From assembly GCA_016209705.1 (NCBI GenBank), contig JACQVR010000094.1, positions 64,064 through 125,981 on the forward strand: DNA of 61,918 bases, written 5' to 3'. The notes beneath the pieces were generated by a model that had not been told where the DNA came from, made no database searches, and worked only from the letters and a program-made list of their open reading frames with translations. The translations under genes and the position numbers were made by a program. This document shows, one piece after another, positions 17,398 to 26,674 of this stretch. Positions within the stretch are counted from its first letter, which is position 1; each line of letters begins with the position of its first letter. The DNA is from Planctomycetota bacterium (GTDB lineage: Bacteria; Planctomycetota; MHYJ01; JACPRB01).

Positions 17398-18746
17398 TAG
17401 GGAACTTCGCCGACGAGGTCGTACCCTCGAAACCCGGTGACGCGCGCCGGCAGGATGAGTCCTTCCGAGAGTTTCGAACCGCGCAGGATGATGAACGTGT
17501 CGACCTCGGGCGCGTCTCCGTAGGTGCGTCCCTGCCAGGACGATCCCGTCTCCCGTTCCACCAACACCGGCAGAACGCGCCCGATGAGAGAGGCGTTGAA
17601 CCGCATGACGATGTCCTGCTGCTGCCGCATCACGCGATCGAACCGCTCGCGCTGGACGGCCTCCGGCACCTGTCCGTCCATCTCCTCGGCGGCCGTGTCC
17701 GGCTCCCGCGAATACATGAACGTTCCCAGCCGCTCGAACCGGATCTGCGCCAAATCATCCAGCAAGCCCTCGAATTCCGCTTCCGTTTCTCCGGGAAATC
17801 CGACGATGACCGTGGTGCGCAGAACCAGGCCGGGAACCTCCTCGCGCAATTTCGCGATCAACTCTTTCTGGCGTTTCTCGGTGATCCCGCGCCGCATCCG
17901 CCGCAGCACGGTTTCGCGGGTATGCTGGATCGGCATGTCGATGTACTTCACCACCTTCGGCAGATTCGCCAGCGCGCGGATCAGCCGGTCGGTGACGAAG
18001 GTCGGGTAACAGTACAGCAGGCGGATCCATTCGATCCCCTCGACCGACGACAGCTCCTCCAACAGCTTTTCCAGGCACAGCTTTCCATAGCGGTCCAAGC
18101 CGTAATTCGTGGTGTCTTGCGCGATGAGGTTGATTTCCTTGGTCCCATCGGAGGCCAGCTCGCGGACCTCGTCGACGATCCCCTCGATCGGTTTGGATCG
18201 GAACGTGCCTCGGATCTTGGGAATGACGCAGAAGGCGCAGGTATGATTGCATCCTTCGCTGATCCGGACGTAGGCGGTGTGGCGCGGCGTCAATCGAAGG
18301 CGGTCCCGGTCGATTTCATACCGCGGAAGATCCGCGGTGACGCGGACGAGAGGTCGCGTGCGCCGCCGAGACGCGGCGAGCAACCCTTCACAGATCTCGG
18401 CGATGTCGTCGCGACCGCCGATCCCCAGCACGGCGTCCACGTGGCGCAGTCGTTCCGCCCAGGCGGCCCCATACCTCTGAGGCAGGCATCCGGCGACGAC
18501 GACCGCCTTGACCGATCCTTTCTTCTTGAGCTCCACCATGCGATCGATCGTCTGCATGGATTCGCGCTCGCTGGACTGGAGGAAGCCGCAGGTGTTGACC
18601 ACCACGACGTCGCTGTCCTCGTAATCGGCGCATAGCGTGAAGCCGCCGCGGGCCAGTCGGCCCAGCAGCACCTCGCTGTCCACGAGATTCTTGGCGCAGC
18701 CGAGGCTGACGAACGAGACCTTCGGGGGCTCGAGGGACGGCTTCAT
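17397..18746 (-). CDS. rimO: Ribosomal protein S12 (Asp89) methylthiotransferase
   Basis: 449 residues. The N-terminal MTTase domain has VSLGCAKNLVDSE and VVNTCGFLQSSERES, and a third Cys in VVAGCLPQRY. The radical SAM cluster is in ISEGCNHTCAFCVIPKIRG (CxxxCxxC), followed by a C-terminal TRAM domain. The SLGCAKNLVDSE and CNHTCAFC forms favour RimO over MiaB. It adds a methylthio group to S12 using two [4Fe-4S] clusters. It is the first gene of the run rimO-pgsA-rsbU-like-rsbW-like-rsbV-like. Confidence 0.95.
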   Translation of the reverse strand: MKPSLEPPKVSFVSLGCAKNLVDSEVLLGRLARGGFTLCADYEDSDVVVVNTCGFLQSSERESMQTIDRMVELKKKGSVKAVVVAGCLPQRYGAAWAERLRHVDAVLGIGGRDDIAEICEGLLAASRRRTRPLVRVTADLPRYEIDRDRLRLTPRHTAYVRISEGCNHTCAFCVIPKIRGTFRSKPIEGIVDEVRELASDGTKEINLIAQDTTNYGLDRYGKLCLEKLLEELSSVEGIEWIRLLYCYPTFVTDRLIRALANLPKVVKYIDMPIQHTRETVLRRMRRGITEKRQKELIAKLREEVPGLVLRTTVIVGFPGETEAEFEGLLDDLAQIRFERLGTFMYSREPDTAAEEMDGQVPEAVQRERFDRVMRQQQDIVMRFNASLIGRVLPVLVERETGSSWQGRTYGDAPEVDTFIILRGSKLSEGLILPARVTGFRGYDLVGEVP

Positions 18747-18795
18747 AAGAGGACGGAATTATACGGGCCGCGCCCACTCGCCACAAGGCGAAGGG

Positions 18796-18852
18796 GATCA
18801 GGAGATGGCGGGGAGAGTTGTGGAGAGAGGTTTCAGGGAGATCAGGAGATGG
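18796..18852. repeat. Direct repeat in GGAGAT-rich spacer (rimO/fmdB)
   Basis: GATCAGGAGATGG occurs at 18796-18808 and again at 18840-18852, a 44-bp period. Between them lies more GGGGAGAG and GGAGAGAGG. The divergent spacer 18747-18935 is mostly made of these words and has no coding frame. Confidence 0.55.
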
Positions 18853-18935
18853 TCGAGATCGGGAGGTAATTCTCCGATGGGAACCCTTTCGATCTTATTA
18901 TTTCACGCCGCTCCCTAACTCCTGACCGCAGGCGA

Positions 18936-18965
18936 TTGACAACGCTTCCGGAAGCTTCTTATAAT
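18936..18965 (+). promoter_or_regulatory. fmdB promoter with palindromic spacer
   Basis: TTGACA (18936-18941), 18 nt, TATAAT (18960-18965), both consensus sigma-70 hexamers. The spacer contains the perfect 12-bp palindrome GCTTCCGGAAGC (18944-18955). Transcription should start near 18972, leaving about 10 nt before the ATG at 18982 and no Shine-Dalgarno site. Confidence 0.75.
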
Positions 18966-18981
18966 TCCCCCCGATAACGAC

Positions 18982-19254
18982 ATGCCTACGTACGACTACG
19001 AGTGCTCCTCGTGCGCCCACCGCTTTGAAATCTTCGAGCGGGTTCACGAGACCGATCCCAAGATCTGCCCCAAGTGCGGCAAGAGGCGATCCCGCCGGCA
19101 GATCGGCGCGGGGGCCGGCTTCATTTTCAAGGGAAGCGGGTTCTACGTGACCGAATCGAGGGCGTCTTCCGGAACTCCGCCGGATTCCGGTTCGAAGGAG
19201 GCGAAATCGTCCGCGTCGAAAGCTCGGACGGACGGAGCCGGAAAATCCACGTAA
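18982..19254 (+). CDS. FmdB family zinc-ribbon regulatory protein
   Basis: 90 residues. The N-terminal zinc ribbon MPTYDYECSSCAHRFEIFE and ICPKCGKR supplies two CxxC pairs. GSGFYVTESR and a Ser/Lys/Ala-rich disordered tail follow, the standard FmdB layout. Biochemical roles of the family are poorly known. It has the best promoter in the window, with a palindrome between the hexamers, so its expression may be regulated. It lies 60 bp upstream of the membrane-protein gene. Confidence 0.9.
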   Translation: MPTYDYECSSCAHRFEIFERVHETDPKICPKCGKRRSRRQIGAGAGFIFKGSGFYVTESRASSGTPPDSGSKEAKSSASKARTDGAGKST

Positions 19255-19314
19255 TCGGCCTGTCGGCGGCGGCAGACTTCGAACTTCGAACCTCGAACTA
19301 TTCCGGGAGCACAC

Positions 19315-20760
19315 ATGAAGGAGTTGAAGGGGAACTGGAAGGACCTGTTCAACGGGTTCATGCTGGCGCTGGATCTCAGGAAGATGTTCCTCGGGTTCTG
19401 CGGGATCCTCTTTTCCTTCTGCGGTCCGCTGGCGGCGACGGCATGGGTCGCCAACCTTCTCGATCGAGAGCATGTCCGGCGTCCGGAAACCTTGGGACTC
19501 CATGATCTGTACGCCACACTGGTCCAGTCCTTTGAAGTGATCTATGTCGGCACCTCGAACTACACGCCGCACTGGACGCTCTGGGTGCCCCATGCATTGG
19601 GTCTGATTGCGGCGCTCGTGGCCATCTGGGCGTATTTCGGCGGCGCCATCGCGCGGATTGCGGCCTACGAGATCGCCAAGGACGGAGAGCGGATCGAGAC
19701 GGTCCGGGCGCTGGGTTTCGCGCGCGAGAAATTCTGGTCGTTTTTCATGTCTCCCTGGATCTGCGTGATGGGGTTCGCCTTCTTTTTCCTGTGCAATCTG
19801 GCCGGCGGCTTGGTGGGCCGGATCGTGGATTTCGTGCTGATCGGCGCGCCGCTCGTCGCCTTGCTGCTCCCGTTGGCCCTGCTGTCCGGATTCATCATGA
19901 CCTTGATCGCGCTGGGAACGGCCGGCGGGCTGCCCCTGTTCGTTCCGGCCGTCGCCGCCGAAGGAACCGATGCCTTCGACGCCGTCAGCCGAGGTTTCAG
20001 TTACGTCTATTCCCGCCCCTGGCATTACCTCTGGTATCAGGCCGTCGCCGCGATCTACGGCGTCGTGTGCGTCGGTTTCGTCACCCTCTTCGCCGTCGGG
20101 TTGTGTCATACCGGATTGAAGGCCGGAAGCGCCGGCTTCGATCTGGTCTTCGTCCGGAAAGCGCTGGATCCGCCTCAACCGCCGCCTCCGCCGCCTCCTC
20201 CCACCGCGTCCCAGGAAGAGAAAGACAGGAGCCAAAAACAATGGAATGCGTTCAACGTGGCGAGGGAAGGTCAGATCCGCTTCCCGGATAAGTACGCCCC
20301 CGTGCATGATCGTTTCAGTCACGTCGCCGATGTGTCGTGGGCGCTGATTCTCACGGACCGGTACGATCAAGTTCCCCTCCGTTGGGAGGATGCCCAATCC
20401 CCCGTTACGTTCGTGTATAAGGCCATCATGAAGGCCGCCAACGGGATCGTCCGGCCGGACTACAGCATCGCCATCGAGAAACTGGATCTGGGCACTCATC
20501 GCTTTGCGGCATGGATCGTCCTGTCATGGCTGCTGATCGCTCTGGGCATCACCCTGGGCTACGTCCCGGCCTATGTCCTATCGCAGCAAACTTTGATCTA
20601 TTACCTCTTGCGCAAGAAGGTTGACGGGATCGAAATGAACGAGGTTTTCGAGGAGACGGAAGAGGAAGCCTTGCCGCCCGAACCACAGCCGGAAAGTCCG
20701 CCGGCCGAGCCGGCCAAAGACCAGCCGGTCGAGCCGCCCAAATCCGAGGAGAAGAAGTAA
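19315..20760 (+). CDS. Six-helix membrane protein with proline-rich loop, function unknown
   Basis: 481 residues that I cannot assign to a named family. Hydrophobic segments fall near 25-47, 88-110, 142-166, 174-202, 240-264 and 400-430. Between the fifth and sixth lies a soluble region of about 130 residues opened by a run of seven prolines (PPQPPPPPPPP) and then QEEKDRSQKQWNAFNVARE. The C-terminus is a Glu/Pro-rich tail (EETEEEALPPEPQPESPPAE). The block AAEGTDAFDAVSRGFSYVYS resembles membrane proteins of the glycerophosphoryl-diester/YciC-like DUF975 type, weakly. No signal peptide is seen. The upstream spacer carries TTCGAA-type words. Confidence 0.8.
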   Translation: MKELKGNWKDLFNGFMLALDLRKMFLGFCGILFSFCGPLAATAWVANLLDREHVRRPETLGLHDLYATLVQSFEVIYVGTSNYTPHWTLWVPHALGLIAALVAIWAYFGGAIARIAAYEIAKDGERIETVRALGFAREKFWSFFMSPWICVMGFAFFFLCNLAGGLVGRIVDFVLIGAPLVALLLPLALLSGFIMTLIALGTAGGLPLFVPAVAAEGTDAFDAVSRGFSYVYSRPWHYLWYQAVAAIYGVVCVGFVTLFAVGLCHTGLKAGSAGFDLVFVRKALDPPQPPPPPPPPTASQEEKDRSQKQWNAFNVAREGQIRFPDKYAPVHDRFSHVADVSWALILTDRYDQVPLRWEDAQSPVTFVYKAIMKAANGIVRPDYSIAIEKLDLGTHRFAAWIVLSWLLIALGITLGYVPAYVLSQQTLIYYLLRKKVDGIEMNEVFEETEEEALPPEPQPESPPAEPAKDQPVEPPKSEEKK

Positions 20761-20783
20761 CGCTCGCCCTGCCGTCGGGACGG

Positions 20784-21716
20784 TCAAACGCGCTCCTCAT
20801 CTCCCCACCCGCGGTGGAGCGCAGTTCCCATCGCGATGCACGTCGGCACCATCAGGGCCGCGGCCACGACGTCTACGATGTAGTGATATCTGAGATACAA
20901 GGTAGCCGCTACCAAACCGAGACCCAGAGGGAGCAACGTCCAAAAAAGCTTCCGGCTGTGCTTCCAGGCCAAGACCAGGATCAGCATGGCGATGAGCGCG
21001 TGGCCGCTCGGAAACGCGTCCGGCACCGATCCCTCCATCCGCAGCAGCAGATCGTGCAGGGGCCCGGCGAGCGCGATCCCTTGCAGCTCCTCGGCCCGCG
21101 CGCCGTCGATCACCCGATGAGGTCCCACGGCCGGAACCAGGAAATAGCCCAGATAGGACCAGAACCATCCTGTCAGAAGCACCGTGACCGATTCGCGGAA
21201 TTTCTTCAAGTCGGGAGGTCGATAGAGCATCGCTCCAAGAAGGAACGGCTGCACGAAGTACGACCAATAGCAGATCGTCAACAGATCCGCGGCAGGTTCC
21301 CACGCGATCGATCGGAAGAAGACGGTCGTATCTCCGAACCAGCGCTCATCGACGGTCTGCAAGACGTGATCCCAGCGCCGGTCTTCGTAGGGATGAATGT
21401 GCCGGATGACTTGCGCCAGTTGGCGAAAGGACGCCAGAACGACGAGCGCCGGGTTCCAGGCGTGTAAGAATCGCGTGGGGGCCGAAGGGAAAAGATGTTC
21501 CGCAAAGGCAAGGCCCAGGGTCAGCAAGATCAGTCCCAGGTTCCAACTCCAGTACAGCTCGGGATGATCGAGCCGATACCAAAACACGGCGATCAGCCCC
21601 GCAACAATCGTTTGATAGGCGAGAATGACCAGATCCGGCGCGCAGAGCGTTTTGGAAACGGAGGTTCCGCGGCGCCGGGGCCCCGGCCCGGCCCTCCGTC
21701 GTTCCTCTGGAAGCAT
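20784..21716 (-). CDS. PAP2-superfamily membrane phosphatase/phosphotransferase
   Basis: About 310 residues and roughly six membrane segments. The PAP2 signatures are PSGHALIAM (motif 2) and LYLRYHYIVDVVAA (motif 3, catalytic His then Asp). The preceding stretch FLVPAVGPHRVIDG is typical of the Aur1/inositol-phosphorylceramide-synthase-like branch. Likely substrates are lipid phosphates or pyrophosphates, but this is not resolved. Two starts are possible: TTG at 21722 and ATG at 21716; I use the ATG. It begins about 15 nt after the rsmE stop, so it is probably cotranscribed with rsmE. Confidence 0.85.
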   Translation of the reverse strand: MLPEERRRAGPGPRRRGTSVSKTLCAPDLVILAYQTIVAGLIAVFWYRLDHPELYWSWNLGLILLTLGLAFAEHLFPSAPTRFLHAWNPALVVLASFRQLAQVIRHIHPYEDRRWDHVLQTVDERWFGDTTVFFRSIAWEPAADLLTICYWSYFVQPFLLGAMLYRPPDLKKFRESVTVLLTGWFWSYLGYFLVPAVGPHRVIDGARAEELQGIALAGPLHDLLLRMEGSVPDAFPSGHALIAMLILVLAWKHSRKLFWTLLPLGLGLVAATLYLRYHYIVDVVAAALMVPTCIAMGTALHRGWGDEERV

Positions 21717-21731
21717 ATTCAAGGAAGGGCC

Positions 21732-22418
21732 TCAGAGTTGCGCCAATACCGCCGCCGCCGCGACCGCGGCCGTTTCCACGCGCAGAATCGTTCGACCCAA
21801 CGACACCGGCGCGGCCCCCAGCGTTTCCAGCTCCCGCGGATCGATGCCCCCTTCTGGCCCCACGACGACCGTGATCGTTCCGGCGACGTCCCGGGCGGCG
21901 CGAAGCAGCGTGTCCGGAGCGTGGGGAACGGTCACGAAGAGGGCGCCTTCCCGGAGAAAGCGGGGGGCGCACTGTTCCACCCTCTCTTCGAATCCGAGTT
22001 TCATCAGGTCCGCCCGGTGGGACTGCTTGGCGGATTCGATCACCACTTTCTCCAATCGCCGCGCCCGGCTCGGCGACCAGCGCACCACGCTGCGCCGGAA
22101 ATGGAGCGGAATGAACTCGGCGACTCCCAGCTCCGTCAACTTCTGGACCATCCAGGGCAGGCGGCGGCCCTTGGGCAACGCGGAGGCGATGAGGATGCGT
22201 CGGGGTTCGTCGGAGCGGTGGGCCGTTCCCACGCGAACGGTGACGCGCCCTTCGTGGACTCGAAGGACGACGCCGTCGCAGGTCGTTCCGGCGCCGTCGA
22301 ACAGGATCACGGAGGCGCCGGACCGCAGGCGGCGGCTGCGCGCAGCGTGCCGGGCTTCGGCGGGGGGCAGATCCACTTCCCCGCCCGGCTTGAGGTTGGG
22401 AACCAGAAATCGCGGCAT
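21732..22418 (-). CDS. rsmE: 16S rRNA (uracil1498-N3)-methyltransferase
   Basis: 228 residues from MPRFLVPNLKPGG. A PUA-like N-terminal domain (LPPAEARHAARSRRLRSG) is followed by a SPOUT domain with KGRRLPWMVQKLTELGV, ESAKQSHRADL and the knot VVVGPEGGIDPRELE and LGRTILRVETAAVAA. It methylates U1498 of 16S rRNA. The longer start 7 codons upstream is less likely. prmA, a frequent neighbour, is absent. The PAP2 gene follows closely. Confidence 0.94.
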   Translation of the reverse strand: MPRFLVPNLKPGGEVDLPPAEARHAARSRRLRSGASVILFDGAGTTCDGVVLRVHEGRVTVRVGTAHRSDEPRRILIASALPKGRRLPWMVQKLTELGVAEFIPLHFRRSVVRWSPSRARRLEKVVIESAKQSHRADLMKLGFEERVEQCAPRFLREGALFVTVPHAPDTLLRAARDVAGTITVVVGPEGGIDPRELETLGAAPVSLGRTILRVETAAVAAAAVLAQL

Positions 22419-22561
22419 GGACCCCGCTACTATGTCCACCCGCGCGATGTCCTGTCAACGGCGCTTGCGCGGCGGAAGAAATTTCCAGCAGGCCGATCAT
22501 TTTTGAGGAAAAAAGGTCCCGGATGTCGTTAGATAGATAGCCCCCAGGGACGGGCGTCGAC

Positions 22562-22619
22562 CTAAGAGCCTATTTCAGTAGGCATCGCGGCTCACGAGGC
22601 CTACTGAGATAGGTTCTAA
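22562..22619. mobile_element. MITE-like 19-bp stem-loop flanked by CTAA
   Basis: The arms 22565-22583 and 22599-22617 form a 19-bp stem with only two G-T pairs, around a 15-nt loop. AGCCTATTTCAGTAGGC answers GCCTACTGAGATAGGTT. CTAA occurs immediately on both sides (22562-22565 and 22616-22619), as a target duplication of an IS5-like element would. It ends 3 nt before the Shine-Dalgarno site of the next gene. It may be a tiny non-autonomous element or a leader hairpin. Confidence 0.5.
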
Positions 22620-22634
22620 ACCAAGGAGGTGTTC

Positions 22635-23516
22635 ATGAGGAAGCTGATCATGCTGTCGCTGGCGATGTCGCTCTTCCTCCCCGCCGCTTTTGCCCAGGAC
22701 GACGACAAGCAAAAGCGCAAAGAAGAAGAGAAGCAGAAAAAGGAGGAAGCCGAAAAAGTCATCAAGGAGTATCGAGCGGCGCGCGCCAAAGCCAAGAACG
22801 GCGGAGAGGTCGTCCTGGCCATCGAGGACCACCTGGAAAAGGCGGAGCCGCACCCCCTCATTCGCGCCCAGCTTATTCTGCTTCTCGGCGACCAAAGCAT
22901 CGACGTGCGCGTGGCCTGCATGAACGCCTTGGGCAAGTACAAGAAAGACGTGGAGGCCGGCAAGGCCCTCTTGCTCCATGCCCGCCGAAACAGGGAGGAG
23001 CTCGAGCTCCGGCAGAAATGTCTTCTGAAGTTCGGCATGATCGCGTCCTACGGGATGTCCGACATGCTCAAGGAATGGATCCGTCATGAAAGCGTCGAGC
23101 TGGCGAAAGAAGCGATCGACGCCGTCCGTGAAATCAACAGCGTCCGCATGATCAAACCGCTGATCGAGTTGCTCGGCGAGCTGGAATCGATCCGGGAAGA
23201 CAAGAACAGCGGAGCGGGCGGGCCACAGGGCCAGGGTCAGCAAGGCCAGCAGGGTCAGTATCAGGGGCCCGGCAGCCAGTACGGCGCCGGCCAGACTCCT
23301 CGAAAGGACCCTGCCGAGCGCAAGCGGGAGCTGACCAAGCCGGTGGTCGACACGATCAACGCTTTGTGGAAGAAGTACGACGACAAAATCAAGATCGAGA
23401 AGTACAGAGACGCCAACAAGGCCTATATGAAAAGCGCGCCGTTTTTTAGAAAGATCATCGAGCAGGAAGACAAAGAGGACAAGGGGATCATGGAAGGCGA
23501 CGACAAGAAGGATTAG
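22635..23516 (+). CDS. Secreted charged HEAT-like protein, function unknown
   Basis: 293 residues. A clear signal peptide opens it (MRKLIMLSLAMSLFLPAAFA, cleaved before QDDD). A Lys/Glu-rich coiled region (KQKRKEEEKQKKEEAEK) follows. Then come helical repeats that look HEAT-like (LIRAQLILLLGDQSIDVRVA, SVRMIKPLIELLGELESI), a Gly/Gln-rich linker (GQGQQGQQGQYQGPG) and a charged C-terminus. The start is 22635 because AAGGAGG at 22623-22629 is a perfect Shine-Dalgarno match. A strong intrinsic terminator follows at 23546. The stem-loop immediately upstream could control translation. I do not recognise the family. Confidence 0.85.
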   Translation: MRKLIMLSLAMSLFLPAAFAQDDDKQKRKEEEKQKKEEAEKVIKEYRAARAKAKNGGEVVLAIEDHLEKAEPHPLIRAQLILLLGDQSIDVRVACMNALGKYKKDVEAGKALLLHARRNREELELRQKCLLKFGMIASYGMSDMLKEWIRHESVELAKEAIDAVREINSVRMIKPLIELLGELESIREDKNSGAGGPQGQGQQGQQGQYQGPGSQYGAGQTPRKDPAERKRELTKPVVDTINALWKKYDDKIKIEKYRDANKAYMKSAPFFRKIIEQEDKEDKGIMEGDDKKD

Positions 23517-23887
23517 TAAGCGGGAGCCTTGCTTCAAATCGTTCGCGGGTTTCCGGCGCGTGGGTCGCCGGAAACCCGTTTTTTTTGGCCCGACGAGAAC
23601 ATTCCTTACCCGCGGCCGAACATGGAAAGCAGGGAGTCGCCGGCGCCTTGCCGCTAAGTGCCGCCACCAGCAAATGAATGACCAGATTGCGGGTGGCGGA
23701 GTCCGACGTCCAAGGTCCAAAGTCAAACGTCCGGTCCCCTTCCGACTCCCCCTGGGGGAGTGTGAGGGGGACCCAGACTCGGGACGTGGGACTTCGGACA
23801 TGGGACTCCGCGCCCCAGAATAACCGGACACCTATCACTGGGGCGTGGTACTAAGATGCCGTTAAGATAGGGACTGGGGGCGACTTC
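23517..23887. other. Non-coding spacer with word repeats (371 bp)
   Basis: It starts with the terminator at 23546-23586. From about 23700 to 23815 it consists of variations of GTCCAAGGTCC, GGACGTGGGACTT and GGACATGGGAC, plus the perfect palindrome ACTCCCCCTGGGGGAGT at 23745-23761. No coding frame or RNA gene is evident. The last 50 bp should hold the promoter of the kinase gene, though no good hexamers stand out. Confidence 0.6.
23546..23586 (+). terminator. Intrinsic terminator after the secreted HEAT-like gene
   Basis: A perfect 13-bp stem CGGGTTTCCGGCG / CGCCGGAAACCCG (23546-23558 and 23566-23578) with a 7-nt loop is followed by eight T. It is the best terminator in the window. Confidence 0.95.
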
Positions 23888-25165
23888 ATGAGAAAACGCA
23901 TCGTCCTTCCCTTTGTGGGTCTCTTCACCGCCGTCTACGCCGCCACGGTGGGCGCCACGCTGGCGGTGGTGACCCGCTCGGTGGAAGACACGCTCAAAGA
24001 ACGGGTTCGGAGCCTCGCGGAACTGGTGCGGGAAGTGGCGGGCGTCACCAGCTCCCCTACTTATGCCAGGTATTTGCGAACCGTGTATCATGCGGAGGTG
24101 GCGGTCTTCAAGGAAAACAGGCTGACTGCGTTCTGCTCGCTTCCCGCGAGCGAGGCCGAGGAACTGGGACGAAGGGAATTTTGGCCTCCCGAAGATACCT
24201 TCGTTCCCTGGAAAGGCTATCTCGCGCTGCGGAACGGGGGGGCGTTTCTTCTTTATCCGGCGAACGTCTTGGACGTCGAGAAGCGCGCGGTCGTGCGGCC
24301 CCTCGTGGCCATCGCGGCCGTCGGTCTGATCGTCGTCGCCCTGTTGGGCGCCGTGATCGGACACTCCATTTCCCGTCCGATCGAAACGCTGGCGGCGCGG
24401 GCTCGCGGCCTGACCGATCGACCGGGCGATTCTCTGCCGTATATCGGAGGGGGCCGCGAGATCGCGGATTTAATTGACGCGTTGAACCGGACGTTGGAGG
24501 CCCTTCGGCGGTCGGAGCGGCTGGCCGTCTTGGGGCATGTCGCCGCCGGCATCGCCCATGAGATCAAGAATCCCCTGTCCGCGATGAAGATGACGGTGCA
24601 GATGCTGCGCGAAGAAAAGCGGGGGAAAGAACGGGAGCCCTATGATCTCCTGCTGCGGGAGATCGAGCGCCTGGATCTGGCGGCGTCGGAATTCTCCGCC
24701 GCCGCGCGGCCCTCTCCGCCGGCGAAAGAATCGGCGGCTTTGGACCTGGCCGTCGGCGAAGTCCTGGATCTCCTGGCGCGGCAGTTGACTCATTTGGGCA
24801 TTCGGGTCGAGCGCCGTTTCGAAAGCCTCCCTTCCGTTCCCGTCGACGTCAACCGGTTCAAACGCGCGGCGATGAATCTGATCCTCAACGGCGCCGACGC
24901 CATGCCTCAGGGAGGGACGCTCACGGTATCCCTCTCGGCGCACGATTCCTGGGTCCGGTTCGCGGTCGGCGACACGGGCCGCGGCGTTCCGCAGGACCTG
25001 CGCGATCGGATTTTCGAACCGTTCGTGACCGGCAAGGAGGACGGCGTGGGTCTGGGCCTGGCGCTCACCAAGCGCATCGTGGAAGATCATGGAGGAGAAA
25101 TGGGGTTCCAGACGTCGGATCGAGGCTCGACGTTCTGGATCGATCTCCCGTGGAAATCGGCGTGA
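23888..25165 (+). CDS. Membrane sensor histidine kinase (NtrB-like)
   Basis: 425 residues. Two membrane helices (9-31 IVLPFVGLFTAVYAATVGATL and about 137-160 PLVAIAAVGLIVVALLGAVIG) flank a sensor of roughly 105 residues. A HAMP linker (SRPIETLAARARGL) follows, then the HisKA phosphoacceptor in VAAGIAHEIKNPLSAMKMT. The ATPase has N box NLILNGADAMPQGG, G1 VGDTGRGVP, F box and G2 KEDGVGLGLALTKRIVEDHGG. The next gene, 26 bp downstream, encodes an NtrC-type activator, so the pair probably controls sigma-54 promoters. The signal is unknown. Confidence 0.93.
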   Translation: MRKRIVLPFVGLFTAVYAATVGATLAVVTRSVEDTLKERVRSLAELVREVAGVTSSPTYARYLRTVYHAEVAVFKENRLTAFCSLPASEAEELGRREFWPPEDTFVPWKGYLALRNGGAFLLYPANVLDVEKRAVVRPLVAIAAVGLIVVALLGAVIGHSISRPIETLAARARGLTDRPGDSLPYIGGGREIADLIDALNRTLEALRRSERLAVLGHVAAGIAHEIKNPLSAMKMTVQMLREEKRGKEREPYDLLLREIERLDLAASEFSAAARPSPPAKESAALDLAVGEVLDLLARQLTHLGIRVERRFESLPSVPVDVNRFKRAAMNLILNGADAMPQGGTLTVSLSAHDSWVRFAVGDTGRGVPQDLRDRIFEPFVTGKEDGVGLGLALTKRIVEDHGGEMGFQTSDRGSTFWIDLPWKSA

Positions 25166-25191
25166 CGGCGCGGGTCTCTCGAGGCTCTAAG

Positions 25192-26571
<1,380 letters not shown>

Positions 26572-26605
26572 CAGAGAGTCGCGAGTCCCGGGTCACGAGC
26601 CGAAA

Positions 26606-26657
26606 GGAGATGGGGTGATACGAGGTGATCGGAAGATAAATCCGCATCCCCATCTCC
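26606..26657. repeat. GGAGAT-type hairpin after the response regulator
   Basis: GGAGATGGGG (26606-26615) pairs perfectly with CCCCATCTCC (26648-26657). It lies in the convergent gap between the regulator and the lipid kinase gene, so it may act as a bidirectional terminator. Just before it are GAGTCGCGAGTCCCGGGTC words. There is no T-run. Confidence 0.6.
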
Positions 26658-26674
26658 GTAACTCTAGGATCGGT

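Noticed and set aside
18936..18972. CIRCE-like or Fur-like operators, also considered for the 33-bp repeat
   Set aside because: Neither the fmdB palindrome nor the 33-bp repeat matches CIRCE, Fur, LexA, Rex or ArgR consensus patterns that I know.
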